Below, in pieces: positions 1-6,491 of a stretch of DNA of 15,302 nucleotides (position 1 is the first letter of the stretch; every line of letters begins with the position of its first letter). The position numbers and the translations under genes are program-made. This DNA is from Deltaproteobacteria bacterium CG07_land_8_20_14_0_80_60_11 (GTDB taxonomy: Bacteria; Desulfobacterota; Desulfobaccia; Desulfobaccales; 0-14-0-80-60-11). Under the pieces are notes generated by a model. The model was not told the origin of the DNA. It saw only the letters and a list, made by a program, of their open reading frames with translations, and made no database searches. Where the stretch lies: the NCBI GenBank assembly GCA_002779455.1, contig PEWM01000124.1, positions 9,951 through 25,252 on the forward strand, written 5' to 3'.

Positions 1-2
1 GG

Positions 3-122
3 ATCGCCTTGAAGGCCGTGACCGACTACCTGGCCCACCACCCGGAGATCGAGCGGGTCCGTTTGGTGCTGTTCGGGCGGGCCGCTTACGAAGTTTATGA
101 AAAGGCCCTGCGGGAGTTGTGA
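3..122 (+). CDS. Macro-domain protein (probable ADP-ribose-binding/O-acetyl-ADP-ribose deacetylase type), C-terminal end only
   Basis: Only the last 39 residues are inside the window, ending with TGA at 120-122. The readable peptide includes LAHHPEIERVRLVLFGRAAY followed by EVYEKAL, which has the shape of the last helix, last strand and closing helix of bacterial macro domains. In that family a segment of the type (hydrophobic)-V-L-F-x-x-x-A-Y-x-V-Y-x-x-A-L closes the fold. Macro domains bind ADP-ribose and its derivatives, and many hydrolyse O-acetyl-ADP-ribose or remove ADP-ribose from proteins. The ligand-binding loops would lie upstream of the window, so activity cannot be judged. The identification rests on a short segment and is therefore moderate. 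The gene converges on the minus-strand gene at 216-638. Confidence 0.6.
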   Translation: MALKAVTDYLAHHPEIERVRLVLFGRAAYEVYEKALREL

Positions 123-164
123 GCCGGGGGAAAAACGCCGGCCGTATGTCCACCGGCTCCGATT

Positions 165-199
165 AAAAAAAAAAGGCCCCACCTCTGCAAGGTGGGGCC
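165..199 (-). terminator. Rho-independent terminator of the 216-638 gene
   Basis: A perfect 9-bp stem (GGCCCCACC at 175-183, GGTGGGGCC at 191-199) with a 7-nt loop is followed, on the minus strand, by ten consecutive T residues (the A run at 165-174). It lies 16 nt past the minus-strand stop codon, the classic place and form for an intrinsic terminator of that gene. Confidence 0.92.
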
Positions 200-215
200 G
201 GATGCAGCGATGGTC

Positions 216-638
216 CTAGCGGGCTTCGGGGGACTCGATCCGTCCTTCCAGTTCGCCGATATAATTTTCCAGCCATTCCTCGATGAGATAAACCCGCCCC
301 AGTTTTTTATCCATGCGGGGAAAGACCTCGAGGGGAGCCCGATCGCCCTTTTTGGCGTAGCAGCACAGGGCCGGGATAGTCTTGCCGAAGTATTCTTTAT
401 AATCCGAACCCCGAACCTCGCCGAAAATGGGGCGATAATCCGACACCGGGCCGCTGGAAGCCTTGTGGTACTGCTTGAAAGGGTCGGCTGCATCAGCCAA
501 ATCAATGGCCTCGGTCTCCACCCCTTTGGCCTCCAGGCTTTTCAACAAATTAAGTACGTTGGTATTATCGCACTTATATTTATCGACCGGTTTATGTTTG
601 GTGCTGTAGTAAAATTCTATAAACCCCAGTCTCGCCAT
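216..638 (-). CDS. Small conserved-type hypothetical protein, thioredoxin-fold-like without a CXXC motif
   Basis: 140 residues, ATG start. A strong Shine-Dalgarno (GGGAGGAG, about 6 nt upstream) decides the start. I do not recognise the family. The order of elements resembles a thioredoxin fold: a strand (GFIEFYYS, 5-12), a helix (NVLNLLKSLEAKG, 27-39), a strand (ETEAIDLA, 41-48), then TIPALCCYAKKG (87-98), where a Pro before a hydrophobic strand resembles the cis-proline segment of thioredoxins, then a C-terminal helix (about 117-130). No CXXC is present; the cysteines are Cys23 and the adjacent pair Cys92-Cys93. No signal peptide or membrane segment is visible, so a cytoplasmic protein is expected. 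It is monocistronic, with its own promoter and terminator. Function is unknown; the fold is inference by eye. Confidence 0.8.
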   Translation of the reverse strand: MARLGFIEFYYSTKHKPVDKYKCDNTNVLNLLKSLEAKGVETEAIDLADAADPFKQYHKASSGPVSDYRPIFGEVRGSDYKEYFGKTIPALCCYAKKGDRAPLEVFPRMDKKLGRVYLIEEWLENYIGELEGRIESPEAR

Positions 639-896
639 GTTTTTTCTCCTCCCTCATAGGACGAATTATTTGTGCACAATTTCACTTTGCCTTTTCCAAA
701 ATACCATCTATCCACAAAATATGTCAAGATTTTTCTGGGCTGCAGCCTTTCGGGGAGCATTTTAGTTAACCCATGAGATGCCGTGGCGCTTAGCTGAGAA
801 ATTTCCGGTCAGATTTCTCTGGAATGAGGCCGCAAAAGCATGGTATGGAGGCTTAACTAGATACCGGGGCGAACGACCCGGGGTAAAGGGAGGTCA
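639..896. other. Divergent intergenic region with a structured leader
   Basis: This is the space between two divergently transcribed genes. Apart from the minus-strand promoter it holds a hairpin with 7-bp perfect arms (GAGAAAT 796-802, ATTTCTC 813-819, 10-nt loop). Two mutually exclusive pairings follow just before the HisI-like gene: GGTAT (842-846) with ATACC (861-865), or TACCGGG (862-868) with the CCCGGGGTA stretch (877-885). The Shine-Dalgarno GGGAGG (888-893) comes immediately after. No known riboswitch class was recognised, and no convincing plus-strand promoter was found. Confidence 0.5.
698..727 (-). promoter_or_regulatory. Sigma-70-type promoter of the 216-638 gene
   Basis: On the minus strand a perfect -35 box TTGACA (722-727) is separated by 18 nt from TATTTT (698-703), a 4-of-6 match to the -10 consensus. 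The predicted start is near 691, giving a leader of about 50 nt. That leader contains a perfect 10-bp palindrome, TTGTGCACAA (670-679), which could be an operator, and then the Shine-Dalgarno. Confidence 0.65.
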
Positions 897-899
897 GTG

Positions 900-1310
900 G
901 TGCGGGGAATATGGTCCGGTTTGCCGGAGTGGCTGCCGCTGCCGGCCGGGAAACTGATCCCGGCGATCATTCAGGACGCGGCGAGCGGCATGGTGTTGAT
1001 GCTGGTGGATCTGAATCAGGAGGCCCTTTTGCACCTAGCCGCCACGGGCCGGGTCCACTATTACCACCCCGGCCGACGCAAGGTGGTGGCCAAGGGGGAG
1101 GCCTCGGGGCACTTTCAGGAGGTGGTTTCGATGCACCTGTCTTGCCGGGGGGACCAACTGATCCTCAAGGTGCGGCCCGCCGGCGGCGCTTGCGAACTGG
1201 GTTACCAGTCGTGCTTTTTCCGGCGTTTAGGCCCCGACGGCTGGGAAATTGCGGACCCCAGGGTCTTCGACCCGGAAGAAGTCTATCCCGAGATCGCCTT
1301 TTCGCACTGA
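900..1310 (+). CDS. Divergent phosphoribosyl-AMP cyclohydrolase (HisI)-like protein
   Basis: 136 residues from the second of two consecutive GTG codons (897 and 900). The 900 start is preferred because GGGAGG (888-893) then lies 6 nt upstream. The domain follows HisI in order: LIPAIIQDAASG (about 19-30), MLMLVDLNQEAL (32-43, where HisI has MLAYMNxEAL), the substrate-site stretch KGEASGH (65-71), and GGACELG and QSCFF in place of GGACHTG and RSCFY. Cys82, Cys98 and Cys105 match the three zinc cysteines. HisI normally has Asp-Cys-Asp-x-Asp around the first cysteine; here it reads S-C-R-G-D, so two of the three metal-binding Asp are missing (Ser81, Arg83). The aromatic WSRSR segment is also changed to YYHPGRR. 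HisI opens the ring of phosphoribosyl-AMP in histidine synthesis. With these losses and no his genes nearby, this may be a paralogue with another role. Confidence 0.75.
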   Translation: MRGIWSGLPEWLPLPAGKLIPAIIQDAASGMVLMLVDLNQEALLHLAATGRVHYYHPGRRKVVAKGEASGHFQEVVSMHLSCRGDQLILKVRPAGGACELGYQSCFFRRLGPDGWEIADPRVFDPEEVYPEIAFSH

Positions 1311-1319
1311 GCCTAAATG

Positions 1320-1348
1320 GTAGGGGCGGGTTTCAAACCCGCCCCTAC
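1320..1348. repeat. 29-nt palindromic repeat, family A copy 1
   Basis: Two perfect 14-bp arms (GTAGGGGCGGGTTT and its complement) flank a single central C. The copy at 8910-8938 is identical except for the central base. It sits 9 nt after the HisI-like stop codon, between convergent genes, the usual place for REP-type elements. Confidence 0.93.
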
Positions 1349-1457
1349 GGTCGTCCCGCATTAAGGATCAGTGGAAGGTTTGGGGATGGGGATAGGGACA
1401 GGGCCCTTACGAAAAAGCCCTTCGCCCCCTCCCCCAAAAATTCACCTCAAACTAATC

Positions 1458-2360
1458 CTACAGTTTCACCAGGCCCGCAGCCAATTTGGCAGCCATGACG
1501 GTGTTCTTCATGAGCATGGTAATGGTCATGGGGCCCACGCCGCCGGGTACCGGGGTGATGAAGGAGGCCTTCTGGGAGACCGACTCGAAGTCCACGTCGC
1601 CGGCCAGGATGGCCTTGCCGGTCTTCTCGCTCTTGCCGATGCGGTTGACGCCCACGTCGATGACGCAGGCCCCTTCTTTCACCCAGTCGCCCTGGATGTA
1701 CTTGGGCACGCCCGCGGCGACGATAAGGATGTCGGCCCGGCGGCAGTGCTCGATCATCTTGTCCTTGGGGGTGCCGGTGTGGACGCAGGTGACGGTGGCG
1801 TTGGCGCCGGCCCGTTTCTGGATCATGATGGCCACCATGGGTTTGCCCACAATGTTGGAGCGGCCCACCACCACGACTTCCTTACCCTTGGGATCGCCGT
1901 AGGCCCGATAGATGAGCTCCTGGCAGCCCGCCGGGGTGCAGGGCAGGAAGGCATAGTTGCCGATCAGGATGCGGCCCACGTTCACCGGATGGAAGGCGTC
2001 CACGTCCTTGTTGGGGTCGATGGCATAGAGCACCTTGTTGGAGTCGATGTGCTTGGGCACGGGGAGCTGCACCAGGATGCCGTGCAGCTTGGGGTCCTGG
2101 TTGTATTTTTCGATCAAGGCCAGCAAGGCCGCTTCGGTGATGTCCGGGGGTTGACTGTCCTGGATGGAATAGAAGCCCAGCTCGTGAGAGGTCTTCTGTT
2201 TGGCGGTGACGTAGCTGACGGAGCCGGGGTCTTCGCCCACCAGGATGGTGACCAGGCCCGGGATTAAATTGTGTTTGGCCTTGAGATCTTCCACCTCTTT
2301 CTTCAATTCTTCGCGTATCTGGGCGGCCACTTCGGCCCCTTTGATCAATTTTGCAGCCAT
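1458..2360 (-). CDS. folD: Bifunctional methylenetetrahydrofolate dehydrogenase / methenyltetrahydrofolate cyclohydrolase
   Basis: 300 residues, normal FolD length. It catalyses NADP-linked oxidation of 5,10-methylene-THF and hydrolysis of methenyl-THF to 10-formyl-THF, feeding purine and formyl-methionine synthesis; in acetogenic or sulfate-reducing metabolism it is also a step of the methyl branch of the Wood-Ljungdahl pathway. Visible motifs are the catalytic YVTAK segment (Tyr50, Lys54), QLPVPKH (substrate loop), VGRSNIVGKP (Rossmann phosphate-binding region, middle of the protein) and PGGVGPMT (272-279). ATG start with AAAGGAGG 8 nt upstream. Cytoplasmic. It is transcribed divergently from lysC and alone as far as the window shows. 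No folate or C1 gene is adjacent. Confidence 0.97.
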   Translation of the reverse strand: MAAKLIKGAEVAAQIREELKKEVEDLKAKHNLIPGLVTILVGEDPGSVSYVTAKQKTSHELGFYSIQDSQPPDITEAALLALIEKYNQDPKLHGILVQLPVPKHIDSNKVLYAIDPNKDVDAFHPVNVGRILIGNYAFLPCTPAGCQELIYRAYGDPKGKEVVVVGRSNIVGKPMVAIMIQKRAGANATVTCVHTGTPKDKMIEHCRRADILIVAAGVPKYIQGDWVKEGACVIDVGVNRIGKSEKTGKAILAGDVDFESVSQKASFITPVPGGVGPMTITMLMKNTVMAAKLAAGLVKL

Positions 2361-2393
2361 GGCTCTGGCCTCCTTTACTTGTGATTTTTTTCA

Positions 2394-2423
2394 TTAATAC
2401 CACTATTTATGCGTTAGCGTCAA
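2394..2423 (-). promoter_or_regulatory. Predicted folD promoter
   Basis: On the minus strand TTGACG (2418-2423) and TATTAA (2394-2399) are separated by 18 nt. The expected start is about 25 nt upstream of the folD ATG, leaving a short leader with the Shine-Dalgarno. Confidence 0.6.
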
Positions 2424-2470
2424 TCTAAAAATGCACCCGCCGCAAATACGCAACCAGGCTCGGGAGCGCT

Positions 2471-2497
2471 TTGCTTTTTTTAAAGATGAGATATAAT
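2471..2497 (+). promoter_or_regulatory. Possible lysC promoter
   Basis: A perfect -10 hexamer TATAAT (2492-2497) lies in an A+T-rich patch about 30 nt before the lysC start. The only -35 candidate is TTGCTT (2471-2476) at a short 15-nt spacing, so the -35 is weak. The start would fall near 2504. Confidence 0.45.
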
Positions 2498-2527
2498 TAA
2501 TATTTTATAACTTAATGGAGTGCAGGC

Positions 2528-3760
2528 GTGCCCATCATTGTGCAAAAATATGGCGGCACCTCGGTGGCCAACCCCGACCGCATCGCCAATGTGGCCAACC
2601 GGGTGGTAAGAGGCTGGCGGGATGGGAACAAGATGGTCGTGGTGCTCTCCGCCATGGCCGGGGAAACCGACCGCCTCATCAACCTGGCCAATGAACTCTC
2701 GGAAGACCCGGACGCCCGGGAGTTGGACGTGCTCCTGGCCACCGGCGAGCAGGTGACCGTGTCCCTGTTCAGCATGTTTCTCCGGTCCCAGGGCGTGCCG
2801 GCCACTTCGCTCTTGAGCCACCAGGCCCGGATTTACACCGACCGGGCCTATGGCCGGGCCCGGATCATCGGCATCGACACCGCCCGCATTAAAGAAGAAT
2901 TGAAGAAAAACCGCATCGTCACCGTGGCCGGCTTCCAGGGGGTGGACGAAGTGGGCAACATCACCACCCTGGGCCGGGGCGGCTCCGACACCACCGCGGT
3001 GGCCATTGCCGCGGCCCTGAAAGCCGACCTCTGTGAAATTTATACCGACGTGGACGGGGTCTACACCACCGATCCCCGCGTCTACTCCAAGGCCAGGAAA
3101 CTGGAGCGCATCTCGTATGACGAAATGCTGGAGTTGACTTCGATGGGGGCCAAGGTCTTGGAGATCCGTTCCGTGGGCTTTGCCAGGCGTTATAGCGTGC
3201 CCCTGGTGGTGCGCAGCAGTTTTTCCGGGGAGCCAGGCACCCTGGTGACCGTGGAGGATGAAGCAATGGAAATTGTGCCGGTATCCGGTGTGGCTCTTAG
3301 CCGGAATGACGCCCGGGTAACCATCACCCGGGTCCCCGACCGCCCCGGCGTCGCCTTGCACCTGTTCCAGCCGGTGGCTAACGCCAACATCGTGGTGGAC
3401 ATGATCATCCAGAACACCAGCATTGACGGCCACACTGACCTCACTTTTACCGTGCCCAAGGGCGACTTGAAAAAGACCCTGGCGATTGTCAAGCCGGTGG
3501 CCGCCGACATCGGGGCCGAGAGGGTGTTGAGTGAGGAGAACATCGCCAAGATCTCCATCGTCGGCGTGGGCATGAAGAACAACGCCGGGGTGGCGGCCCG
3601 GATGTTCGAAGCCATGGCCGCGGAAAACATTAACATCTTGATGATCAGCACTTCGGAGATTAAGATTTCGTGCGTCATCGAAGATCGGCACGGGGAATTG
3701 GCCGTGCGGGTGCTCCACGACGCCTTCGGGTTGGAGCTACCTCCACCGAAGAAAAAGTAA
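2528..3760 (+). CDS. lysC: Aspartate kinase (monofunctional, with C-terminal ACT domains)
   Basis: 410 residues. It phosphorylates aspartate with ATP, the first step towards lysine, threonine, methionine and diaminopimelate. The N-terminal amino-acid kinase domain has KYGGTSV (7-13) and GRGGSDTTAVAIAAAL followed by EIYTDVDGVYTTDPR. The C-terminus carries two ACT domains, about 262-335 (VTITRVPDRPGVA...) and about 340-405 (ISIVGVGMKNNAGVAARMF...), the typical sites of allosteric feedback by lysine and/or threonine. The start is GTG with GGAG (2517-2520) 7 nt upstream. The length and double ACT arrangement fit the single-function class rather than a fusion to homoserine dehydrogenase. cimA follows 78 nt downstream on the same strand, so co-transcription is likely. 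Confidence 0.97.
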   Translation: MPIIVQKYGGTSVANPDRIANVANRVVRGWRDGNKMVVVLSAMAGETDRLINLANELSEDPDARELDVLLATGEQVTVSLFSMFLRSQGVPATSLLSHQARIYTDRAYGRARIIGIDTARIKEELKKNRIVTVAGFQGVDEVGNITTLGRGGSDTTAVAIAAALKADLCEIYTDVDGVYTTDPRVYSKARKLERISYDEMLELTSMGAKVLEIRSVGFARRYSVPLVVRSSFSGEPGTLVTVEDEAMEIVPVSGVALSRNDARVTITRVPDRPGVALHLFQPVANANIVVDMIIQNTSIDGHTDLTFTVPKGDLKKTLAIVKPVAADIGAERVLSEENIAKISIVGVGMKNNAGVAARMFEAMAAENINILMISTSEIKISCVIEDRHGELAVRVLHDAFGLELPPPKKK

Positions 3761-3781
3761 GCATATTCTAGCGGTACCTGC

Positions 3782-3824
3782 GTGTCCGCCCTCGATCAGG
3801 GCGCACACCTAGGTGCGCCCCTAC
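3782..3824. repeat. Palindromic repeat, family B, left-truncated copy
   Basis: This 43-nt stretch aligns without gaps to the right part of the element at 15020-15078 (15036-15078). 36 of 43 bases are the same, and all differences are in the 5-nt spacer and the 4-nt loop. It contains the hairpin GGGCGCAC (3799-3806) / GTGCGCCC (3813-3820) and ends in CGCCCCTAC. The left arm is absent. It fills most of the lysC-cimA gap and ends 4 nt before the cimA Shine-Dalgarno. Confidence 0.88.
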
Positions 3825-3838
3825 AGATGAGGTAAGCC

Positions 3839-5500
3839 ATGCGCCAGGTAAAAATCTATGACACTACCCTGAGAGACGGCACCCAGGCCGAGGACTTCAA
3901 CCTGTCCCTGGCCGACAAAATTCGCATCGCCCAAAAACTGGCGCACCTGGGCATTCATTACATCGAAGGCGGCTGGCCGGGCTCCAACCCCAAGGACAAG
4001 GATTTTTTCGCCGAAATCCGCAGTTACGAGTTGGGCGTCAGCCGCATCGCCGCCTTCGGCAGCACCCACCACAAGGACCGGCCGCCGGAAGCCGACCCCA
4101 ACATGCAGGAACTCCTCATCAGTCTGGCGCCGGTGGTGACGATCTTCGGCAAGTCGTCCCGGTTCCAGGTCAAGGAGATCCTGCAAACCACGCCGGAGCG
4201 CAACCTGGAGCTCATCACCGGGTCCTTGAGCTATCTCAGGCCCAGGGTGGAAGAGCTGTTTTATGACGCCGAGCATTTCTTCGACGGCTTCAAGGAGGAC
4301 CGGGACTACGCCCTGAAGACCCTGGAGGCGGCCAGAGACGGCGGGGCGCAGTACCTGGTGCTGTGCGACACCAACGGCGGCACTCTCACTTCCGAACTTA
4401 TCGAGATCGTTAAGGCAGTGCAAAAAAAGTTTCCCAAGGCGTCCCTGGGGATCCACGCCCACAACGACTCGGAACTGGCCGTGGCCAACTCCGTCGCTGC
4501 GGTGGAACTGGGATGCAGCCAGGTCCAGGGGACCATCAACGGCGTGGGCGAGCGCTGCGGCAACGCCAACCTCTGCTCCATCATTCCCAACCTGCAGTTG
4601 AAGATGGGGCTGGCGTGCCTGGAGCATAGCAAGCTCAAGCGGCTCACCGAGGTCTCCCGGTTCGTTTATGAAGCCGCCAACGTGCGTCCCAACCGCTATC
4701 AGCCCTACGTGGGCAAGAGCGCCTTCGCCCACAAAGGCGGCATCCACGCCGCCGCGGTGAGACGCAATCCCAAGGCCTATGAGCATATCGACCCGGCCCT
4801 GGTGGGTAACGCCCGGGTCATCCCGGTCTCCGACCTGTCGGGCCGGGGCAACATCCTCATGAAGGCCCAGGAGTTGGGGCTGGAGATGGGGACCCACGAT
4901 GCCGCGGTGCGCCAGGCCATGGACAAGCTGAAGCAGTTTCTCGGCCTGGAGGCCCAGGGATTGGAGCTGCCGCCCTTCGACAGCAACGTCAAGACCATCC
5001 TGGACAAGGTCAAGGAGTTGGAGGCCCAGGGGTTCCAGTTCGAAGACGCCGAGGCCTCCCTGGAACTGCTCCTCCGGGCGGCGTTGGGCCAGTATAAGGA
5101 ATACTTCCAGCTTCAGGCCTACCGGGTCATCGACCAGAAGGTGGGCGGGCCGGAGTCGCCGCTGCCCGAAGCCACCCTGAGGGTCAGGGTGGGGCCGCAT
5201 GAAGTGCACACCGCCGCCTTCGGCAACGGCCCGGTGGACGCCCTGAATAATGCCCTGCTCAAGGCCCTGGTGCGGTTCTACCCCCGGCTGACGGAAATCA
5301 TCCTGGAAGACTACAAAGTCAGGGTGCTCCCCGGCATGCGCGGCACCGGCGCCATGGTGCGCGTCCTCATCGTCTCCCGGGACGGCCACGAGTGGTGGAA
5401 CACCGTGGGGGTGGCCACCGACATCATCGACGCCTCCTGGCAGGCGTTGGTGGATTCCATCACCTATAAATTGTTTCGGGATGAGCAGGGGACCAAATAA
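3839..5500 (+). CDS. cimA: (R)-citramalate synthase
   Basis: 553 residues. It condenses pyruvate and acetyl-CoA to citramalate, the entry to threonine-independent isoleucine synthesis. The long type of citramalate synthase, related to isopropylmalate and homocitrate synthases, matches in length and architecture. The N-terminal HMGL-type TIM barrel has DTTLRDGTQ (8-16, metal-binding Asp and catalytic Arg), GGWPGSNPKD (substrate region) and HAHND (His206, His208, metal ligands), then GTINGVGERCGNANL. A linker leads to a C-terminal LeuA-type regulatory domain (about 420-535, GPxEVHTAAFGNGPVDALNNAL...), usually the isoleucine feedback site. ATG start with GAGG (3829-3832) 6 nt upstream. It probably shares the lysC transcript. 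The GGWPGSNPKD signature argues against leuA or homocitrate synthase. Confidence 0.94.
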   Translation: MRQVKIYDTTLRDGTQAEDFNLSLADKIRIAQKLAHLGIHYIEGGWPGSNPKDKDFFAEIRSYELGVSRIAAFGSTHHKDRPPEADPNMQELLISLAPVVTIFGKSSRFQVKEILQTTPERNLELITGSLSYLRPRVEELFYDAEHFFDGFKEDRDYALKTLEAARDGGAQYLVLCDTNGGTLTSELIEIVKAVQKKFPKASLGIHAHNDSELAVANSVAAVELGCSQVQGTINGVGERCGNANLCSIIPNLQLKMGLACLEHSKLKRLTEVSRFVYEAANVRPNRYQPYVGKSAFAHKGGIHAAAVRRNPKAYEHIDPALVGNARVIPVSDLSGRGNILMKAQELGLEMGTHDAAVRQAMDKLKQFLGLEAQGLELPPFDSNVKTILDKVKELEAQGFQFEDAEASLELLLRAALGQYKEYFQLQAYRVIDQKVGGPESPLPEATLRVRVGPHEVHTAAFGNGPVDALNNALLKALVRFYPRLTEIILEDYKVRVLPGMRGTGAMVRVLIVSRDGHEWWNTVGVATDIIDASWQALVDSITYKLFRDEQGTK

Positions 5501-5732
5501 GAGGGGCGAAAAGGCGGATAAATCAGGGGCGAAAAGGGGAAGAGGGGAAAAGGCGAAAAGGGAAAGGACCTGCCAATCCTTCTCGTTCCCAAGCTTAGCT
5601 TGGGAACGCCAAGGTGATGATTCCGTAAAAAGTAGCTTTGTTTAACTAGCTAAATTAATTTGAGATTATGGTATTTTTATTTCCCATAAAACCGGATTAC
5701 GGCCGGGGTTAGGGGCCGGAAGAAGCCAACCC
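5501..5732. other. Intergenic region between convergent cimA and tpiA
   Basis: No gene is seen here. It begins with a nearly pure purine tract (5500-5568) containing a 13-nt direct repeat (5502-5514 and 5525-5537, AGGGGCGAAAAGG) and further GAAAAGG-type units. A perfect palindrome (5584-5608) follows, then an A+T-rich patch. No stem followed by a strong T run was found for either flanking gene; a weak CCGG/CCGG stem followed by TTTT on the minus strand (near 5690-5710) is the only candidate. Confidence 0.7.
5584..5608. repeat. 25-nt perfect palindrome (family D)
   Basis: Arms CGTTCCCAAGC (5584-5594) and GCTTGGGAACG (5598-5608) flank TTA. No second copy is in the window and no T run follows. 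It resembles a dispersed palindrome rather than a terminator. Confidence 0.8.
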
Positions 5733-6491
5733 CTACCCGGCCGCGGCGATAATCGGCAGGAACAACTCAGGTTTCAGAGAGGCGCCCCCCACCAGGGCGC
5801 CGTCGATATCCGGCTGCGCCAGGAGGATGGCGGCGTTGTCCGGGGTAACGCTGCCGCCGTACTGAAGGCGGATTTCTTCGGCCGCCGGCCCCAGGAACTC
5901 CCGCAGCAGGCTGCGGATGAAGTGATGCACCGTCTGAGCCTGCCCCGGGGTGGCGGTGAGCCCCGTGCCGATGGCCCACACCGGCTCGTAAGCCACCACC
6001 AGGGCGCTGCCGCTGGCCGGTTTCAGCGCCCCCAAGCCTCCTTCGAGTTGGCCTCTAACCACCTGGAGGGTCTGGCCCGCGGCTCGCTCCGCTTGGGTCT
6101 CGCCGACGCACAGGATGGGGATAAGCCCGGCAGCTACGACCGCGGTGAGCTTCCGGTTGACGGTCGCGTCGGTGTCGCCGAAGTGCTGGCGCCGCTCGGA
6201 ATGCCCGACGATCACGTAATGGCACCCCACATCGGCCAGCATGGCGGGGGAGATGGCGCCCGTGAAGGCGCCCTGCCGCTCCCAGAAGGTGTCCTGGGCG
6301 GCCAGGCGGAGGCCGGACCCGGCCAGCTCCGCGGCCACCGCGGCCAGGGCGGTGTAGGGCGGCGCCAGGGCCACCTCGGCCCGCCGGCCCGGGGCCGCGC
6401 CCTGCCGGATGTCCCGGGCCAGGGTCCTGGCCTCGGCCAGGGTTTTGTGCATCTTCCAGTTTCCGGCGATGAAGGGTTGACGTTCAGCCAT
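5733..6491 (-). CDS. tpiA: Triosephosphate isomerase
   Basis: 252 residues from MAERQ. It interconverts dihydroxyacetone phosphate and glyceraldehyde-3-phosphate. Motifs: GNWKMHKT (Asn11, Lys13), VIVGHSERR (catalytic His97), VVAYEPVWAIGTG (catalytic Glu169), YGGSVTPDN (phosphate binding, about 213-221) and GALVGGASL. Length is normal. Two adjacent ATG codons (6494 and 6491) are possible starts; the Shine-Dalgarno GGAGG is 4 or 7 nt upstream, favouring 6491. The open frame continues upstream through pgk, but that extension has no family counterpart. The start overlaps the pgk stop by 8 nt, so translation is probably coupled. It is the last gene of gap-pgk-tpiA. Confidence 0.97.
   Translation of the reverse strand: MAERQPFIAGNWKMHKTLAEARTLARDIRQGAAPGRRAEVALAPPYTALAAVAAELAGSGLRLAAQDTFWERQGAFTGAISPAMLADVGCHYVIVGHSERRQHFGDTDATVNRKLTAVVAAGLIPILCVGETQAERAAGQTLQVVRGQLEGGLGALKPASGSALVVAYEPVWAIGTGLTATPGQAQTVHHFIRSLLREFLGPAAEEIRLQYGGSVTPDNAAILLAQPDIDGALVGGASLKPELFLPIIAAAG

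Noticed and set aside
121..160. GAGCCGG/CCGGCTC pairing after the macro-domain gene as a plus-strand terminator
   Set aside because: The loop is 25 nt and no T run follows on the plus strand. The adjacent poly-A belongs to the minus-strand terminator.
795..895. Cyclic-di-GMP (GEMM) or other known riboswitch
   Set aside because: A short GCCGCAAAAGC stretch is faintly similar to the GEMM core, but the GAAA tetraloop stem and the receptor stem cannot be placed.
2480..3718. Long minus-strand open frame opposite lysC, and similar long ones opposite cimA, folD, gap and the mla genes
   Set aside because: They are mirror frames of GC-rich genes, rich in His, Gly and Gln, with no motifs. The opposite frames hold complete known enzymes.
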